The position numbers were made by a program, and so were the translations under genes. DNA of 64,000 nucleotides from Pseudeuparius sepicola (Eukaryota > Arthropoda > Insecta > Coleoptera > Anthribidae). The stretch is taken from NCBI GenBank assembly GCA_963920635.1, contig OY987299.1:119227373-119291372 (forward strand). The letters run 5' to 3'. The notes under the pieces were generated by a model. That model had not been told where the DNA came from. It made no database searches and saw only the letters and a list, made by a program, of their open reading frames with translations. How positions within the stretch are numbered: the stretch's first letter is position 1; each line of letters starts with the position of its first letter. This document shows, piece by piece, positions 13,290 to 26,167 of this stretch.

Positions 13290-13745
13290 CGATTTGTTGC
13301 AGCATTATCCTTCGCCGGCACTCACCTTATCGCCCTTCTCGGCGAAAACCACCGCCAGCACGAGGCACAGCAGCACCGCGGCGCCTGCCGCCACCTTGCC
13401 CTTCGCCATGGTCTGCCGTTCGCGTCCCGTCACCAGCCGGTCACCATCCCACGGTACCCGAGGAAGACCGCACCGAGACGACGGGGGGACCGCGGAGCCG
13501 CACGCGCGCGATTCGACCGGAGAAGAGGACGTAGACGATGCCGGCGGCGTGGCGGGACTTGCCGGACTGGCGCGCGTCGGCGGCGGCGGCGTCGGCGGCG
13601 GCGGCCGGCGTCAAGCACGTGGTGCGGAGAGGGTGGGGGAGGGGCTGGCGGCCGCGGGGGCGGGGTCAAGGCGGCCGCGGGGTGCCGAAACAGTCGCGGT
13701 CGAGGGGGAGGCATTGGCTGAGGCTGAGGTGGTGGTAAGGGAACA
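13290..13745. promoter_or_regulatory. CpG-rich block around the signal-peptide exon
   Basis: Base composition changes sharply: this stretch is dominated by GCG, GGC and CCG runs within otherwise AT-rich DNA. Overlapping open frames on both strands are by-products of GC richness (poly-G/A/R or poly-P/R translations). Because the signal-peptide exon starts at 13409 on the minus strand, the part above that coordinate is its likely 5' UTR and promoter. Confidence 0.45.
13326..13409 (-). CDS. Signal-peptide first coding exon of an unidentified secretory-pathway gene
   Basis: On the minus strand an ATG in good context (cagaccATGG) opens a 28-codon exon: MAKGKVAAGAAVL, a leucine/valine-rich core, then AVVFAEKGDK. 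It ends exactly at a GTGAGT donor, phase 0. The short basic N-terminus, hydrophobic h-region and small residues before AEK match a cleavable signal peptide. The exon lies in the most CpG-rich stretch of the window, as expected of a promoter. No downstream exon is recognised at lower coordinates, so the first intron would exceed 13 kb, or the exon could be a relic. The AEKGDK end recalls secreted cyclophilin B orthologues (AEKGPK), but this is a weak hint and no name is assigned. Confidence 0.5.
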
Positions 13746-13855
13746 CGATCGGGTCGAGGAGTACCTTAGCTAATAATGCCGCCACTATAGAGCAAGAAGA
13801 AGTCGTCAATATAAATATTTAAAAGAAATCCAAGTTCAAATATCCACGGGCACGG

Positions 13856-14120
13856 GCACAGAATAAATAGCTTCACAACAGAAGCGTCCATAAAGACACG
13901 TGTCAAAAGGATGCTCGCTTCTCGCTTTGACGCGAAATATCTTCTAAAGGGATAAACATTGTGCATTTTATTTGATTTTACATTAATCCACAATGCAAAG
14001 AGACCAAATTTATGTATAAGTTATTGGTTATTTTTCTGTAAATAGAAATGGCGGCTCGCTTATTTTTGACACGTCTTTATATGGACACTTCTGTTGTGAA
14101 TCTATTAATTTATTCTGTGC
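13856..14120. mobile_element. MITE with gcacagaataaat ends
   Basis: Inverted ends of about 50 bp (gcacagaataaat, then ttcacaacagaag and gacacgtgtcaaaa; inverse at the right) flanked by cacgg on both sides. A diverged copy in the same orientation lies at 62463-62690 (shared gataaacattgtgc core). Confidence 0.7.
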
Positions 14121-14287
14121 CACGGGCAAATAGGACATGCACAGCGAGGATGTTTTTTAGGGAGGTAGGTTTACAGGCGCGGTCTTAGGGGGTGGGCCAT
14201 GGGGGCCATGCCCCCCCCCCTAATAAAATGAAAAGATAATAATAAATAAAAAATAGATACGAATATTATTACTAATATTATCTCATC

Positions 14288-14944
14288 TACAGTGTCCACG
14301 GGATTGAGTTCACATAAAGTGTAATAAATAACAAAAAAAAAATCGAGTTAAAATTTGAGCTTCTGGAGATCAGCGTTTGATTTGAAACTAATTTGTAACA
14401 TAATTTTACTTTCGAAAAATCACCTTGGATATCATGAAGAAACTAATTTTTCACATCAGCAAAGTGCCCTTTTTGTAGGTTTTACGGCAAAATGTTATTA
14501 AGGAAACTTGTTCAGAATGAGAAACTAAGTATAGGTTTGCGAAACTTCAAAAGTCTATTCCTATACTTTGATTTTTTGACATTTTTCCGGCTTTTTTTAG
14601 AAAAATGGATTTTGTGTAGTTTTCACATCAAAATGTTATTAAGAAAACTTTTTATCAACGAAAAACTGGATAGGTGTGAAAAAGTCCAACAGCCTAGGTC
14701 TACTTTGATTTTTGTGCGTTTTAATTTTTTAGCAGAAAAAATCAAAGTCGACTTAGGCTTTTGAAAATTTTCACACCTATCCAGTTTTTCATTGTCAATA
14801 AGTTTTCTTAATAACATTTTGATGTAAAAATTACACAAAAGGCATTTTTCTAAAAATGTGTGAAAATGCCAAAAAATCTAACTAGAGTATCCATAAACAA
14901 GGTTGTTTACATCTTATGTGAACTCAATCTGTGGATATACTGTA
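14288..14944. mobile_element. TA-flanked TIR element (cagtgtccacgggattga)
   Basis: Element 14290-14942, TA at both ends, inverted ends cagtgtccacgggattgag / inverse with two changes. The middle (14600-14830) is itself an inverted repeat. No transposase. Confidence 0.7.
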
Positions 14945-14948
14945 GGTA

Positions 14949-17900
14949 TACAGGGTGTATCTTTAATAGGTACAGAAATTTTAACCACGTAATCGGGGAC
15001 GTTCATAAAACCGAAAAATGAAAAAAAAATATTTTTTAATCGATGTTTAGAAAATGGGGCAAATCAATCTTTATCCGTGCTCAATGCACGCCGCTGGATC
15101 GTCACTAGAAGTGCTGAGAGGGGAGGTCTAACCTCTCCCTAGGAGATGGAGGGGAATAACGTTAGATTAGGAAGGGGAATACCGCGACGTTGCCGCATGT
15201 CAGAGTGGAATAAATCTGCTTGCAGAATTAGGTACCTAGGTACCTTTGAAAATTACTGCTGGTAGGTATCCACGTTTTTTTATGATGTCGGTTGCTGTGA
15301 CGAACTGTTTATTGCTTTCTTCACAGGCGCACACAATAATTTAACAAACACGTCAGTTTTTATCACTTTACTGTTATTTTAAGTCCCTAGGCAGCAGAAA
15401 TGTATCCGAGCGCCGCTCGGAGAAGTCATTGCTAGAAAACTCATTGCTGATTTCACACTCATAATTTTTTGACAAGTCTTTTGTGGAGTAGGTATCTACC
15501 TACCTACCTATTTTACAACTGATTTTCAGGCCGCAATTTTTTTATACTAATAATTAGCCATCTCTTGGGACACCTTGGGATAATAAATTTCTGATCGGCA
15601 ATCAACTGAATAAAGTATTTGTTTTAAAATACAAATTATCTGTAAAAATTGCAAATTTCCACAACCACCCATAGGGTAGAGCGTAGAGCAGCGGCGCGTT
15701 ACTTTTTTTTAGCGAGTGTTCGCCTGTAGCCCTATCATCTCGAAAAAAGTGGGGGAAGACTGTAATTTGACGTGAATTTAACGCGCTGCTTCGATTTGTT
15801 CATAGTTTTTAATATTTTTCAACCCTTGCCCGATAGTGCGCCACCTTTAAACCCCCTCAGGGTTGTGGTCCTATGTATTATCTACTTTTAAAAAATTATT
15901 CGTTTCCGAAAAAAGTGGGGGAAGACTGTCATTTGATGTGAATTTAACGCGCGGCCCCGATTTGTTCATCGTTTTTAATATTTTTCTACCCTTGCCTGAT
16001 GGTGCGCCACTTTTAAACCCCCTCAGGGTTGTTGTCCTGTCTATTGTCTACTTTTAATAGTATATTACACACCGAGGTGTCTCGAGATAAAGTAAACTTT
16101 CCACCCGGGCGGGAGGGCGGGAAGTAAAAGTCAAAAAATTGACACTTTCAAACTTCTAAAAAGTCAGAAATGTCGATATTACATACATGGTTGTAAATAA
16201 AAAATTATTCGGTTCCGAAAATAGTTGGAGAAGACTGTCAAATTGGCGTGCTTATCATTTCCGCATTTTTTAACCCTTTGCCGTTTCGGAACTCTCTCAA
16301 GTTAATTCCTTACCATTCCTCTTACTTTTCGTAAAAACTTGGTGGCGAAATGTCGCGTAATGTCCCCAAAAACCGAAAAACAGCGACTCCTCCTGGTGAA
16401 TTTAAGCTTCTGCGTGCCCTTGACTACTGCCCGACATTCCTTCGCCGAGATTCGCCAGGCGCGGGCATATGACGTTGGCGTCGGGCGCTGGCGTCCGACG
16501 CCAACTTCACACAAAAACGACGCCGCGCCGAATCGCGCAATAATTACAATTACGAATGAATTCACTGGCACTGATTCACTCGATTTTGCTCCATTTCCAC
16601 GCCGCCCGGCCCGGCCGACCTACTAAATTACAGCTGGGCGAGGAGCGCAAACGCGGGGCGCCACTTGACATCGACACTACAGGTGATCCCCACTACTCAT
16701 AACTAGTGCGCGATATTAGCCAATCGCGGCTCGCGGCTCGCGGCCCCTACTTCTCTCGGGGCGGCGCTACTATGTTGCCAAGTGTGCTGAAAATTTACCT
16801 GATTTAGTAATTTAATTCCGTATAAATTTAATTGTGTAGTGGATTTTTACATGGATTTACCCGTTTTTGTGCGTAATAATTATACGAGATAGTAGATTAA
16901 CTTATAACGAAAGAAACCCCGTATAAATCCGCGAAAATCAAAAATCGGATTTAAGGGACTTTAAGTCAGTTTGGGGACATGTCGGCATAAACGGCAACAC
17001 CGAATAGTGGTATTGAATGGTATGGGGGAAAGCTTGTGCGCCGTCACCGTACCGCCGCGCCGTAGCCGACGCGCTAGTCGAAGATCGTCCGTCCGATTAT
17101 TATGGGATTTAACAGCTGATTGATATCGATCCGCGTCCGCCTGTAATTTTTGGGAGCGCCAGCTTCAACAAGCAATTTATTATTATACAGAATGCCTTAC
17201 GTGTGGCTATTCTGTGGTATAACAATTCTGTTTCCAAAACGTGGACGCGTATGCAAACGTCGCGTCTCGCTAACCGATATTGTTCCGTTACTTTGCTTTG
17301 TTTTACGAACTGTCGTCGGAACTGAACCTGCTTCTGTACATTTTTCCAGATCCGTTCGCCATTTTTTTGGACCAGCAGTGATGTCCAAACCTGTTGCAAT
17401 TGCCGCTACGAATTTGCAGTGAAATAACAAGTGATTTTTTCATATTTCCGTTAAGAAATGCAGTGTTAAACTTTCGCGGCCTTCGTATGAAAACAGTGCT
17501 AGATAGGTTCCTACTAGGTACCCCAATTACGCGCGAGGATAAAAGAAGCAGCTTCAAGGGTTCGCGAAAATTCGGGTTTTATTAGACGCATACGGTATGG
17601 ATCTAATTGTACAATCCACCTAGTCGAGTCCCCGTTGGAATAAATCAGCTGAGGGAAACCGAGACGTCCCTAATATTTGGCATCGCGCCGCTTTAAGTGT
17701 GCAGTGAAAAAAAAACAAGTGTTTTGTTCGTATTTCCGTAAAAAGAGACTATGAAGTGTTATACCTTCGCGACCATCGTATAAAAACAGTGCCACTAGTT
17801 AGGTAGGTACTTAGTGCTTTATGTGATTTTGTGAAGATTTTTGGATAGTATCTAAACACAAGAAAATAGTAAAAATAATCGATGCATCTCAAAGGTAGGC

Positions 17901-18510
17901 TTTTTCATGCTATTCGTCGAGCTATTCGCTAACAGAACCTTTAAGGAGTTGTCCAAAAATTATTTATTTATTTATTTAATCTCCACATACACCAAATGAT
18001 ACATGTTTGCGTCAATATTCTTAAAATACTGCGAAAAAGCCTCGGAAAAAGCGATTCGACTGGCAACCAGTTACCTAGTGCTTCTTGTGATTTTCGAGAG
18101 GATTTTTGGATAACATAAGAAAGGAGTACGACACCCGCAAGGAAAATCATCCAGGCATCCGAAAGGTAGTTTTTTTTGCATGCTATTCGCTAAAAGAACC
18201 ATTAAAGATTTGTTCAAAAACTAGTTGAAAGACTATTCCTGAAATACTGTGAAAGAGCTATACGTCTGACAACGCTGCACGGCGGAATTGGGGGGGATCC
18301 GCTGGAACCGGCCTCAGTTCCAGCTGGTCCCGGCAAGGTCAAGGACCCATGGCCGTAGCGTCGGAAAAGGGGGTTTTAATAGCGTTTTAAAAAAAATTAT
18401 TTCTGACGTTAATATGCACTTTAGAAAAATTTTAATTGCATAGGCGTAACAAGTGCATTTTTCCCGACCTGCCCTTAAAATTTCTGTACTTATCAAAGTT
18501 ACACCCTGTA
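14949..18510. mobile_element. 3.6-kb TA-flanked mariner-like element without recognisable transposase
   Basis: Ends cagggtgtatctttaatagg (14951) and the inverse at 18508, each followed by TA; TIR about 32 bp with three mismatches. Inside are direct repeats (15741, 15907 and 16216, see separate entry), a GC-rich block at 16390-16780, and a second set of direct repeats (17417-17520 against 17700-17815; 17811-17940 against 18072-18210). It begins seven bases after the previous element. The cargo is unidentified. Confidence 0.65.
15741..16290 (+). repeat. 166-bp direct repeat inside the 3.6-kb element
   Basis: The block starting cgaaaaaagtgggggaagac at 15741 recurs at 15907 almost unchanged through taaaccccctcagggttg, and a diverged partial copy starts at 16216. 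Confidence 0.75.
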
Positions 18511-18720
18511 TAACCAAGGCACATGCAAAAAAATTGTGTTTACATAATTTTTATTTAAAATATATATTTTTCATTTTTGTTATTTTTGTGAGGAATATAT
18601 ATTTTTTTGTGATATCGCCTTATTGAAGTTTTATTGTTATAGTATAGGTACTTAAAAACCGCCTAAAGGAGTACATATCCAGGTATGCCCCCCCTTCGCA
18701 AATGGATATGACCGCGCCTG

Positions 18721-19659
18721 GGTAGGTAGGTAATCAATTTTTTTTCCACCACTATTGAAAAATACACTATACCTATACTAATAGCTCTCGGGCCAAGACC
18801 TACAAAAAATGTTTTTATTACCTCACCGTTGAGACTTTGTATTTTGTATATGTGTGTTCTTTATTTCCACTTGGACAATTTCTGACATAAGAAATTTCTT
18901 AGTGACGGGGCGTTTTTTTTTGGAACCCTTTCAAACTTTTAAAGGCGTCCGACAACGGAATTTCCCAAAAATTTTTGTCGGGCAAGGTACCACTTGATTT
19001 TTTAATATTGTTATTAAACAATCCTGAAAAAATCAGGCTGTGACACCCCTAACATATGGAAAGGTTATGACGTCATAAAATTTCACAATTTTGATTCTTT
19101 CAGGATCGTGTAATACAAATAATCAAAATCAAGTGGTAATCTTGTCCGCAGTGGCGCAATGCTCTAAACAATGCTAGCTAAAACAATGCTACAGAGGCTT
19201 TTTGCGCAAATGCTAATAACGGCCATTGTGATAAATATTTTTAAATAATTTTAGTCTCAAAATGTGAGTAATTACTTAGATTAAAATTTGTATTGACCAA
19301 AAGTTTAAAATTATGCGTGTTGCTCGCTACAGATCAAAGCCATTTTATGGGTCAAAAAAAAAATTTGAATCACGCACGTGGTGTACATTGAGTCAATAGT
19401 GGGATTTATTATTTGCTTCGTCTTTGCAGAAGTCGTATGACGTATACTAAGCTATACAGAGTGCTTCAGAGCTAATAATTATCTGATTAAAATATACGAA
19501 GATGTTACAAATAATATATTTTATTCGTGCCTATTTTATTTACTAATTACCTATACACTTAGTATACGGTAAATATTTGTTCCACGTTTTTTTCTACCTA
19601 TAAGTATTTTTGTATTATTGAAATATTCATTTGATATCATGATCCCCGCAAGGACGTTC
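18721..19659. other. Non-coding stretch with dispersed repeat copy
   Basis: Contains at 19199-19390 a second copy of the right part of the 2836-3120 MITE. Nothing else recognised. Confidence 0.5.
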
Positions 19660-20910
19660 CTAATCATTCAAAATGCACGAATTCGTGGTTGAAAAAAAAT
19701 GTTGGGCGAAAACTACCTCCACTACCCCTTAAAGAAAAAAAAAATGATAACTTTCATGGTACGATTTTTAGCTAATGATTCCAGATGCTCAAATTCGTGC
19801 TTTAAAAAAATTGTTGGGCGAAAACTACTCCCAGCAGAAAAAAATGATAACTTTATTGTCGGATCCTCGCCAATTTTAGCAAGGACGTTCGCAATGATTC
19901 CAGATGCACAAATTTGTGGTTAAAAAAATTGTTGGGCGAAAAAAATTGTTGGGCGAATAATACTCCCAGCATACCCTTCAAAAAACGACAATAATCAAAT
20001 TAAAAAAACCCTTTCGGGGTGGAAAGGGGTAGTTTTCGCCCCGCAAATGTTTTCAACCACACATTCGTGAAATAAGGAATATAGTGATTGCATTTTCAAA
20101 AAACGACAATAATCAAATTTAAAACAAACTTTCTGGGGTGGGAAGGGGTAGTTTTTGCCCCGTAAATGTTTTCAACCACGGATTCGTTAAATAAGGGAAA
20201 TAGTGAATGTATTTTCAAAAAACGACAATAATCAAATTAAAAATAAACTTTCGGTTTTGGGAAGGGGTAGTTTTTGCCCCGTAAATGTTTTCAACCACCG
20301 ATTCGTGAAATAAGGTATATAGGTATATAGTAAATGCCTTTTCAAAAAATGACTAAATAATCGTCTCAAAAACAATATCTCTGGTGGAGGGGGTAGTTTT
20401 TTCCTGACAAATTTTTTCAACCACTAATTTGTGCATCTGGAATCATTTGGAACGACCTTGCTAAAACGGTGAACATCGAACTAAGAACAATGGAATTATA
20501 TCAATTTTTCAGGGGGTGCATGGGGTAGCTTTTGGACGATGATTTTTTCTACCACGGATTCGTGAAATAAGAGTTATAGTGGCTACGCTTTCAAAAAACT
20601 ACCATAGTCGGATCAAAAGCAATCTATCCGAGGGTTGGAAGTTGAAAGGGATAATTTTTGCCTGTAAATTTTTCTACCACGGGTTCATGCATCTGGAATC
20701 ATTTGGAACGTCGTTGCTAAAAACGGCGCAGATAATCGGACCAAGAATAATGTAGTTATTATTTTGTTCCTTGAGGGGTGCAGGGGTAGTTTTAGCGCAG
20801 TAATTTTTTTCAGCCACGGATTCGTAAAATATTGAATGCCCTTTCCAAAAACGACGAAAAAAATAAATCTCTCGAGGGAAGAATTCTATAGTTACTGCTG
20901 ACAGCGTCAC
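19660..20910. repeat. Satellite-like block of about 110-bp units in both orientations
   Basis: Units contain ttcgtggttgaaaa, gttgggcgaaaac and actaccccttaa. From 19660 to about 19960 they read in one orientation; from about 20000 to 20910 the inverse (ggggtagttttcgcccc, aaatgttttcaaccac, attcgtgaaata) repeats at roughly 115-bp steps. Open frames here are by-products. Confidence 0.75.
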
Positions 20911-21345
20911 TGTTAATCTTGGATTCTAAATGGGCAAGCTTATTTTATTAAAGATCTCTATATTTTTATAGTTCGGTAAAACCACAGACTGTTTGCACAA
21001 TCCGGCAACGCCGCTTTCGGATGCTTTTTCCTAGCGTGCTGCCGCCTAGTATTGAGTAATGAAAGTACCACGGCCGTGAAGGCAGAACTATGGAAGAATT
21101 CTTCTATAGACACTGCTGAAAGCCAGGAGAAGCCGGCTTTTGAGAGCCGGCTTCCTTTCGGGCTGCCAAATAATTACATTGTGTGGAACTTCTGTCCGCG
21201 TAGCGTATATTTTCTGTGGTCTAGACCAAATTTCAACCCAACCCAAACTAGTGTCAGTTTTAACAAAATATTGGACTTTCTGCGAAAAAGTATACGAGTT
21301 TCTCGAAAATTATAAAAGTTAAAATAACTTCTAAACTTGTTCCAA
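20911..21345. other. Non-coding stretch with hairpin
   Basis: A hairpin (gccggcttttgagagccggc) lies near 21133. The segment gcgtagcgtatattttctgt at about 21198 recurs as both arms of a palindrome at 45083-45127. Confidence 0.45.
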
Positions 21346-22694
21346 CATGGTGTTCAGATTTGATCAGGCACACATCTGTAAAAGTTTGATGCACTGCATG
21401 ATTTTGATGATTTTTTGTGTGCAGGAAGTCCTTGTCCACTTGTGGAACATATCCGAGGACATATCGTCATGGTGGCAGCACTATTCCACGGCCTGCCATG
21501 ATTTTTTATCCGATTTTTTGAAAATGCTATTAGGGATATTTTTATCGGAAATCTGACAACGTAGCTTTATTCAGCACCACCTGAAACCCCCAATGTCCTA
21601 TGGTTTATTAATTTATTTCGCCGACTAACATTTCTACAGGGCCTTTTTTTTCTTTGTTGAAAATAGGATAAACTTAATCGAAACATGTCAAAAATGTCCC
21701 TAACAAAGAAAACAGAAAAAAATCCTACCGTTTTAAAATATATTTAAATATTATTTTAAAACGGTAGGATGGTGTTTGTTTTTCGTTTTATTTATTATCG
21801 GGACATTTTTGGAATGTTTGGATGAAGTTTACCTCAAATATTATGTAGCCAGAGCATCCCTGAATTTTAATTTAAAAAAAAAAACAATTTTCCACCTATA
21901 AGGATATAGCGTTGACTGACGTATTAATAAGACTTCTCACGGCTATAGCTTCATGTCCCGGAAAACAGATGGCGCCTATGGTCAACACTGTATTTTGCAT
22001 TGTATTATTTTGTCTCCGGGAAGCGCATGGTGAGTCAGAGAACTGTCAAACATGACAGCCGTGAGCAGTCTTTATTAATACGTCAGTCAACGGATATGTA
22101 CTTACTGCATAAATGTTAGTTGGCTATGTAAATTCATAAAACTTGGGATATCTTGTTTTCAGGGGGTGCTAACTAAATCTACGGTGCCAGATTTTCGATA
22201 AAAAATCGCTAATAGCATTTTTCAAAATAGGGCATATAGAAATATCCATTATTTGAAAAAGATAAAAGGATGTTCTTTGCCGTTTTCTTTATTAATGCGA
22301 TATTTTTGGGACAAGTGTACTCGATTTTCAGATATTTTTAAAGCATTAATTGAAAATAAAAAAAACAATTTTCCCAACTTACCCTGTCTCGGACCCTGTA
22401 GAAATGTTAGTCGACGAAGAAAATAGTAAATTAATAAAACTTGGGACAATGGGGTTTCAGTTCAGGGGGAGGTGAATACAGCTACGTTGTCAGATTTCTG
22501 GTGCAAAAATCCCTAAGTGTCATTTTCCAAAAAATCACATAAAAAAACTCATAGCAGGCCGTGGAATAGTGCTGCCACCATGACGACAAAAAATGTCCCA
22601 CAAGTGCATAAGGACACTTATCGAACACACATCAAAATGTGCTGAGCATCACAACAATACAGGGGTGTACCGGATCAAATCTGAACACCCTGTA
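21346..22694. mobile_element. Fold-back mariner-type MITE, 1.35 kb, with nested MITE
   Basis: The ends are inverse copies around gtgttcagatttgatc; the right end is canonical (ccctg|TA at 22692), the left is mutated (catggtg instead of cagggtg). Inner arms (gtggcagcactattccacgg) also match in inverse. In the middle a smaller palindromic element (21910-22092) has gttgactgacgtattaataa ends. Confidence 0.75.
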
Positions 22695-24304
22695 TATAAG
22701 GTTTACACACAAGGAGTCAAAGTTTAAAAAAAATGATAATTTATTTATTGCCCTGAAACGGATTAAGACATTCAAATGAAATTTGGTGGGTTTTAAGAGG
22801 ACTAGCGCATTTTTTGACACCCGATTAAAAATTTTATGTTAATCAGTGACGTGCATAGGGATAATGGCCTCGATATTTTTAAGAAAATAAATGATACGCC
22901 ACTGAGATAATGTAAAATAAAAATTATTTTTAAAATTCTCGTTTAATTAGCGACAAAAAAGCTCTCTTACCTTTTTTTCACAGGGGCCGCCATTTTTATG
23001 CAAAAAAATAAAACAACAATATCAAAAACCTATCCTATACAGCAACAATAAATCAAAACAACAAATGAAAATAAAAATATCTCGAATAAAACATTTTTAG
23101 TTAGGTGCTCATAGCTATAACAATAAATAAATTATAATTTTTTTAAACTTTGAGTCTCTGTATATGGGAAACGAAGCATTTGGGGACCTACGTTTATATA
23201 GCAAACTGTCATTATTTTTTCATGTTGAATCACCCCTTAAAGTTTGTCGCACTTATTTACTAACACCCTGTGTAAATTATTATGTTATGTACCGAGACCG
23301 AGACCGAGATTCAGTACAGTCAGGAATTATTGTTTCCAGTCATAAATGTATTTATACACCGATCGGTTCGTTTAACGAGTAAAAATAAAAATGATTTCAC
23401 ACGCACCGTATTCCAATCAGCCTTTGTTTTGTAGTGTAGTGTCATGCTTTGGCCTTCCATATTCGTAAACAAATCTGGATATTGAAAGAAAGCTTGATAT
23501 AGCTTCCTGGAGTATCAATCGTCTTTCGTAGTTCCGGTTTTCCCATACTCCAAAATAGTATATTAGGGACGGAAAACCTTTCATTACAACCGAGGGCATA
23601 ATTTTAGACCCACCGACCACCGTGGCTGAACGCTGAAACCACAAACACAAAATATAAACTATAAACGTTAAGAAATGCGGCGACAAGCTTTTGTCTGGCA
23701 ACAGCGCTGACAGGAGAGGTTGGAATTTTGAGAGGGGAGGGGCAAAGGGGGAGAAGCGGGAAATTTAAACTGAGGGATTCCTTGCTGGATAATATTCCTT
23801 TACTTTTAATTATTGCTCACGCGTCGGTGCGAGCGGCACCAATACTCTTGGACGGCACGACTCCCACCCAGAGGCCATAATAACACCTGGGTGGTTCCCC
23901 TCCGCCAGGACACACGCACACTAGACACAAACTTGTTTCTAAAATATAAACTAACACGTTTAAAAACAATTTAAACATTTAAAACTTCTCAAAACCCAAG
24001 CTGCCGCTTTCAGTTATGTGACAAATGACATGTAACGTCGGCCTAAGATGGTCACGTGATTTTTGTGCGCCAGGGCCTGTCTTTATAGTAGGCCTTGGAC
24101 AAAAGCGGTTATGACGTATATATGTTAATATATGCTCTGTTAATATACAGGTATGTGGCTACGCCGAAGAAAAGCGTCCTCATAAACCGCCATCTCCCTT
24201 GTCTCTCCCCTCTATTTCTCTGGCACTGACCGGTGATCCGTGGGTGGGATATTCAATTCTACGAAGGCCTGGAAGGGACACTCGCCTTTTTTTTCTAGAT
24301 CCGC
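22695..24304. other. Repeat-derived non-coding stretch
   Basis: 22700-22760 and 23105-23170 are inverse copies (tcaaagtttaaaaaaaatga). 23667-23770 (atgcggcgacaagcttttg ... gggagaagcgggaaatt) recurs at 31338-31490. 23870-23920 shares tcccctccgccagga with 5250-5265. No gene seen. Confidence 0.5.
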
Positions 24305-24525
24305 TCCTAAAATTTCGACATAAGTCAAAACTTTAAAATTTCGAGTTATAAGTCGAAATATTGACCAAAAATTTCGACTTATAACTCGAAGCTTTAAAGT
24401 TTCGACTTATAAGTCGAAATATTGAACTAATATTTCAACTTATAACTCGAAACTTTAAAGCTTCGACTTATAAGTCGACACATATTTCGACTTATAACTC
24501 GAAGCTTTAAAGTTTCGACTGATTA
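24305..24525. repeat. Palindromic tandem satellite (ttcgacttataagtcgaa)
   Basis: About four units of roughly 60 bp alternate ttcgacttataagtcgaaat and ttcgacttataactcgaa joined by ctttaaag. Each motif is near-palindromic, so the array can form cruciforms. Confidence 0.85.
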
Positions 24526-24538
24526 CGCCATATACATA

Positions 24539-25730
24539 TACAGGGTGTCCCGAAATTAGCCTGCCATAATTTACCAGCATATTCTACGACCTAAAAAATG
24601 AAAAAAGTTCCCATAAATATGACCTCAAAAATGCCCCCTAATGGGGCTATAGCCCCCGAAAAGGGCAATTTCACAAACGGTTTTTTCTAAATATTTCCAG
24701 AACGAACAAAGATAACATTCTGAAATTTGGTATGTGATGTACCTGTGAGATTTGACATTTGCCGAGGTAGCGATAGTTAGACATTCTTAATCATAGGCGT
24801 CCTAAGTGGGGGGGTTTTTTGTGTGCTTTCTCTCCAAATTTATTACGAAATTATAAAATTTCAGGGTATTCTACGAAAAAATGTTGCCTCTTGTTGAACT
24901 TTGATAGCGTGCACCGTTTTCGAGTAAAATCGTATTGAAATTTGTTTGCAGAGGGCCATGAAAATGCGTATTAGAAATTAGAATGCGATATTTTACCAGC
25001 TTGTTCTGCGACCCAAAAAATGAAAAAGTTTCTATAAACATGGCCTCAAAAATGCCCCCTAAGAGGGCCATAGCTACCGAAATGGACACTTTGGCAAACG
25101 GTTTTTTCTAAATATTTCCAGAACGAACAAAGATAAGTTCGTTCTGAAAATATTTAGAAAAAACCGTTTGCTAAAGTGTCCATTTCGGGGGCTATAGCCC
25201 CCTTAGGGGACTTTTTTGAGGCCATGTTTATAGGAACTTTTTTCATTTTTTTATACCAAAAAAGGTGCTGGTAAATTATGGCAGGCTAATTTCTCATGGT
25301 ACTCTGCAAAAAAATTTTCAAAACGAATTTACTCGAAAACGATGCATGCTATCGAAGTTCAACATTCACATTTTCTTCGTAGAATACCTTCAACTTTCAT
25401 AATTTCGCAAGAAAAAAGGTATACAGAAAAATTTTGGGGTAATTTTACCTCCTGAACCTCTCCTATGACGCCTATGATTAAGATTGTCTAAGTATCGCTA
25501 CCTCGGTAAATGTAAAATCTTACAGGTACATCACATACCAAATTTCAGAATTTTATCTTTGTTAGTTCTGGAAATATTTATAGAAACCCGTTTGTGAAAC
25601 TGCCCCTTTCGGGGGCTATAGTCCCATTAGGGGGCATTTTTGAGGCCATGTTTATAGGAACTTTTTTAATTTTTTTAGGTCATAGAACACGCTGGTAAAT
25701 TATGGCAGGCTAATTTCGGGACACCCTGTA
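24539..25730. mobile_element. Fold-back mariner-type MITE, 1.19 kb
   Basis: Element 24541-25728 between TA dinucleotides; ends cagggtgtcccgaaattagc and inverse. Both halves contain the same blocks (gaacgaacaaagataa, gggggctatagcccc, tataggaac) in inverse order, with an internal duplicated end (gcaggctaatttctcatgg near 25283), suggesting two nested copies. Confidence 0.82.
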
Positions 25731-26167
25731 TAGGGACATAGGTAATCAGTTTATGTTTGTTTACATTCTTCGCAAGGATAACATAACAATATTAAGAAGT
25801 TAGAACGGTAGATATTCTACACTGCACAAAATCGCACACTCTACGCCACTGCATTACCTCGAATACAGCCGGTAACGAACTGTCCAACCGCCCCGACGCT
25901 GCGTCTATTTGACAGAATCTATTCCCAAATGGCGGCTGCGCGAACAGGTACGCGGAATTTTCCCGCGAAGGAGAGTAAGACTGCTTGCGTTGTTTTATCA
26001 GAGCATATAAAACAACAAGCAGTCTTTTTTCCAGAGAAATAGAGTAGGGAGAACGCGCTTTGACCCATTGCGCACCCTATTTCCAGGCAAATGTAATGGC
26101 CGCCATATTGTCCTCACTTTGACGTTTGCAGTTTGTTCTCAGCGGTAGTTGTATTTTCAGCAGAGAA

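Noticed and set aside
13279..13773. Long overlapping frames on both strands (164 and 94 codons)
   Set aside because: Products are low-complexity Ala/Gly/Arg or Pro/Arg strings caused by the CpG-rich block; only the signal-peptide exon is credible.
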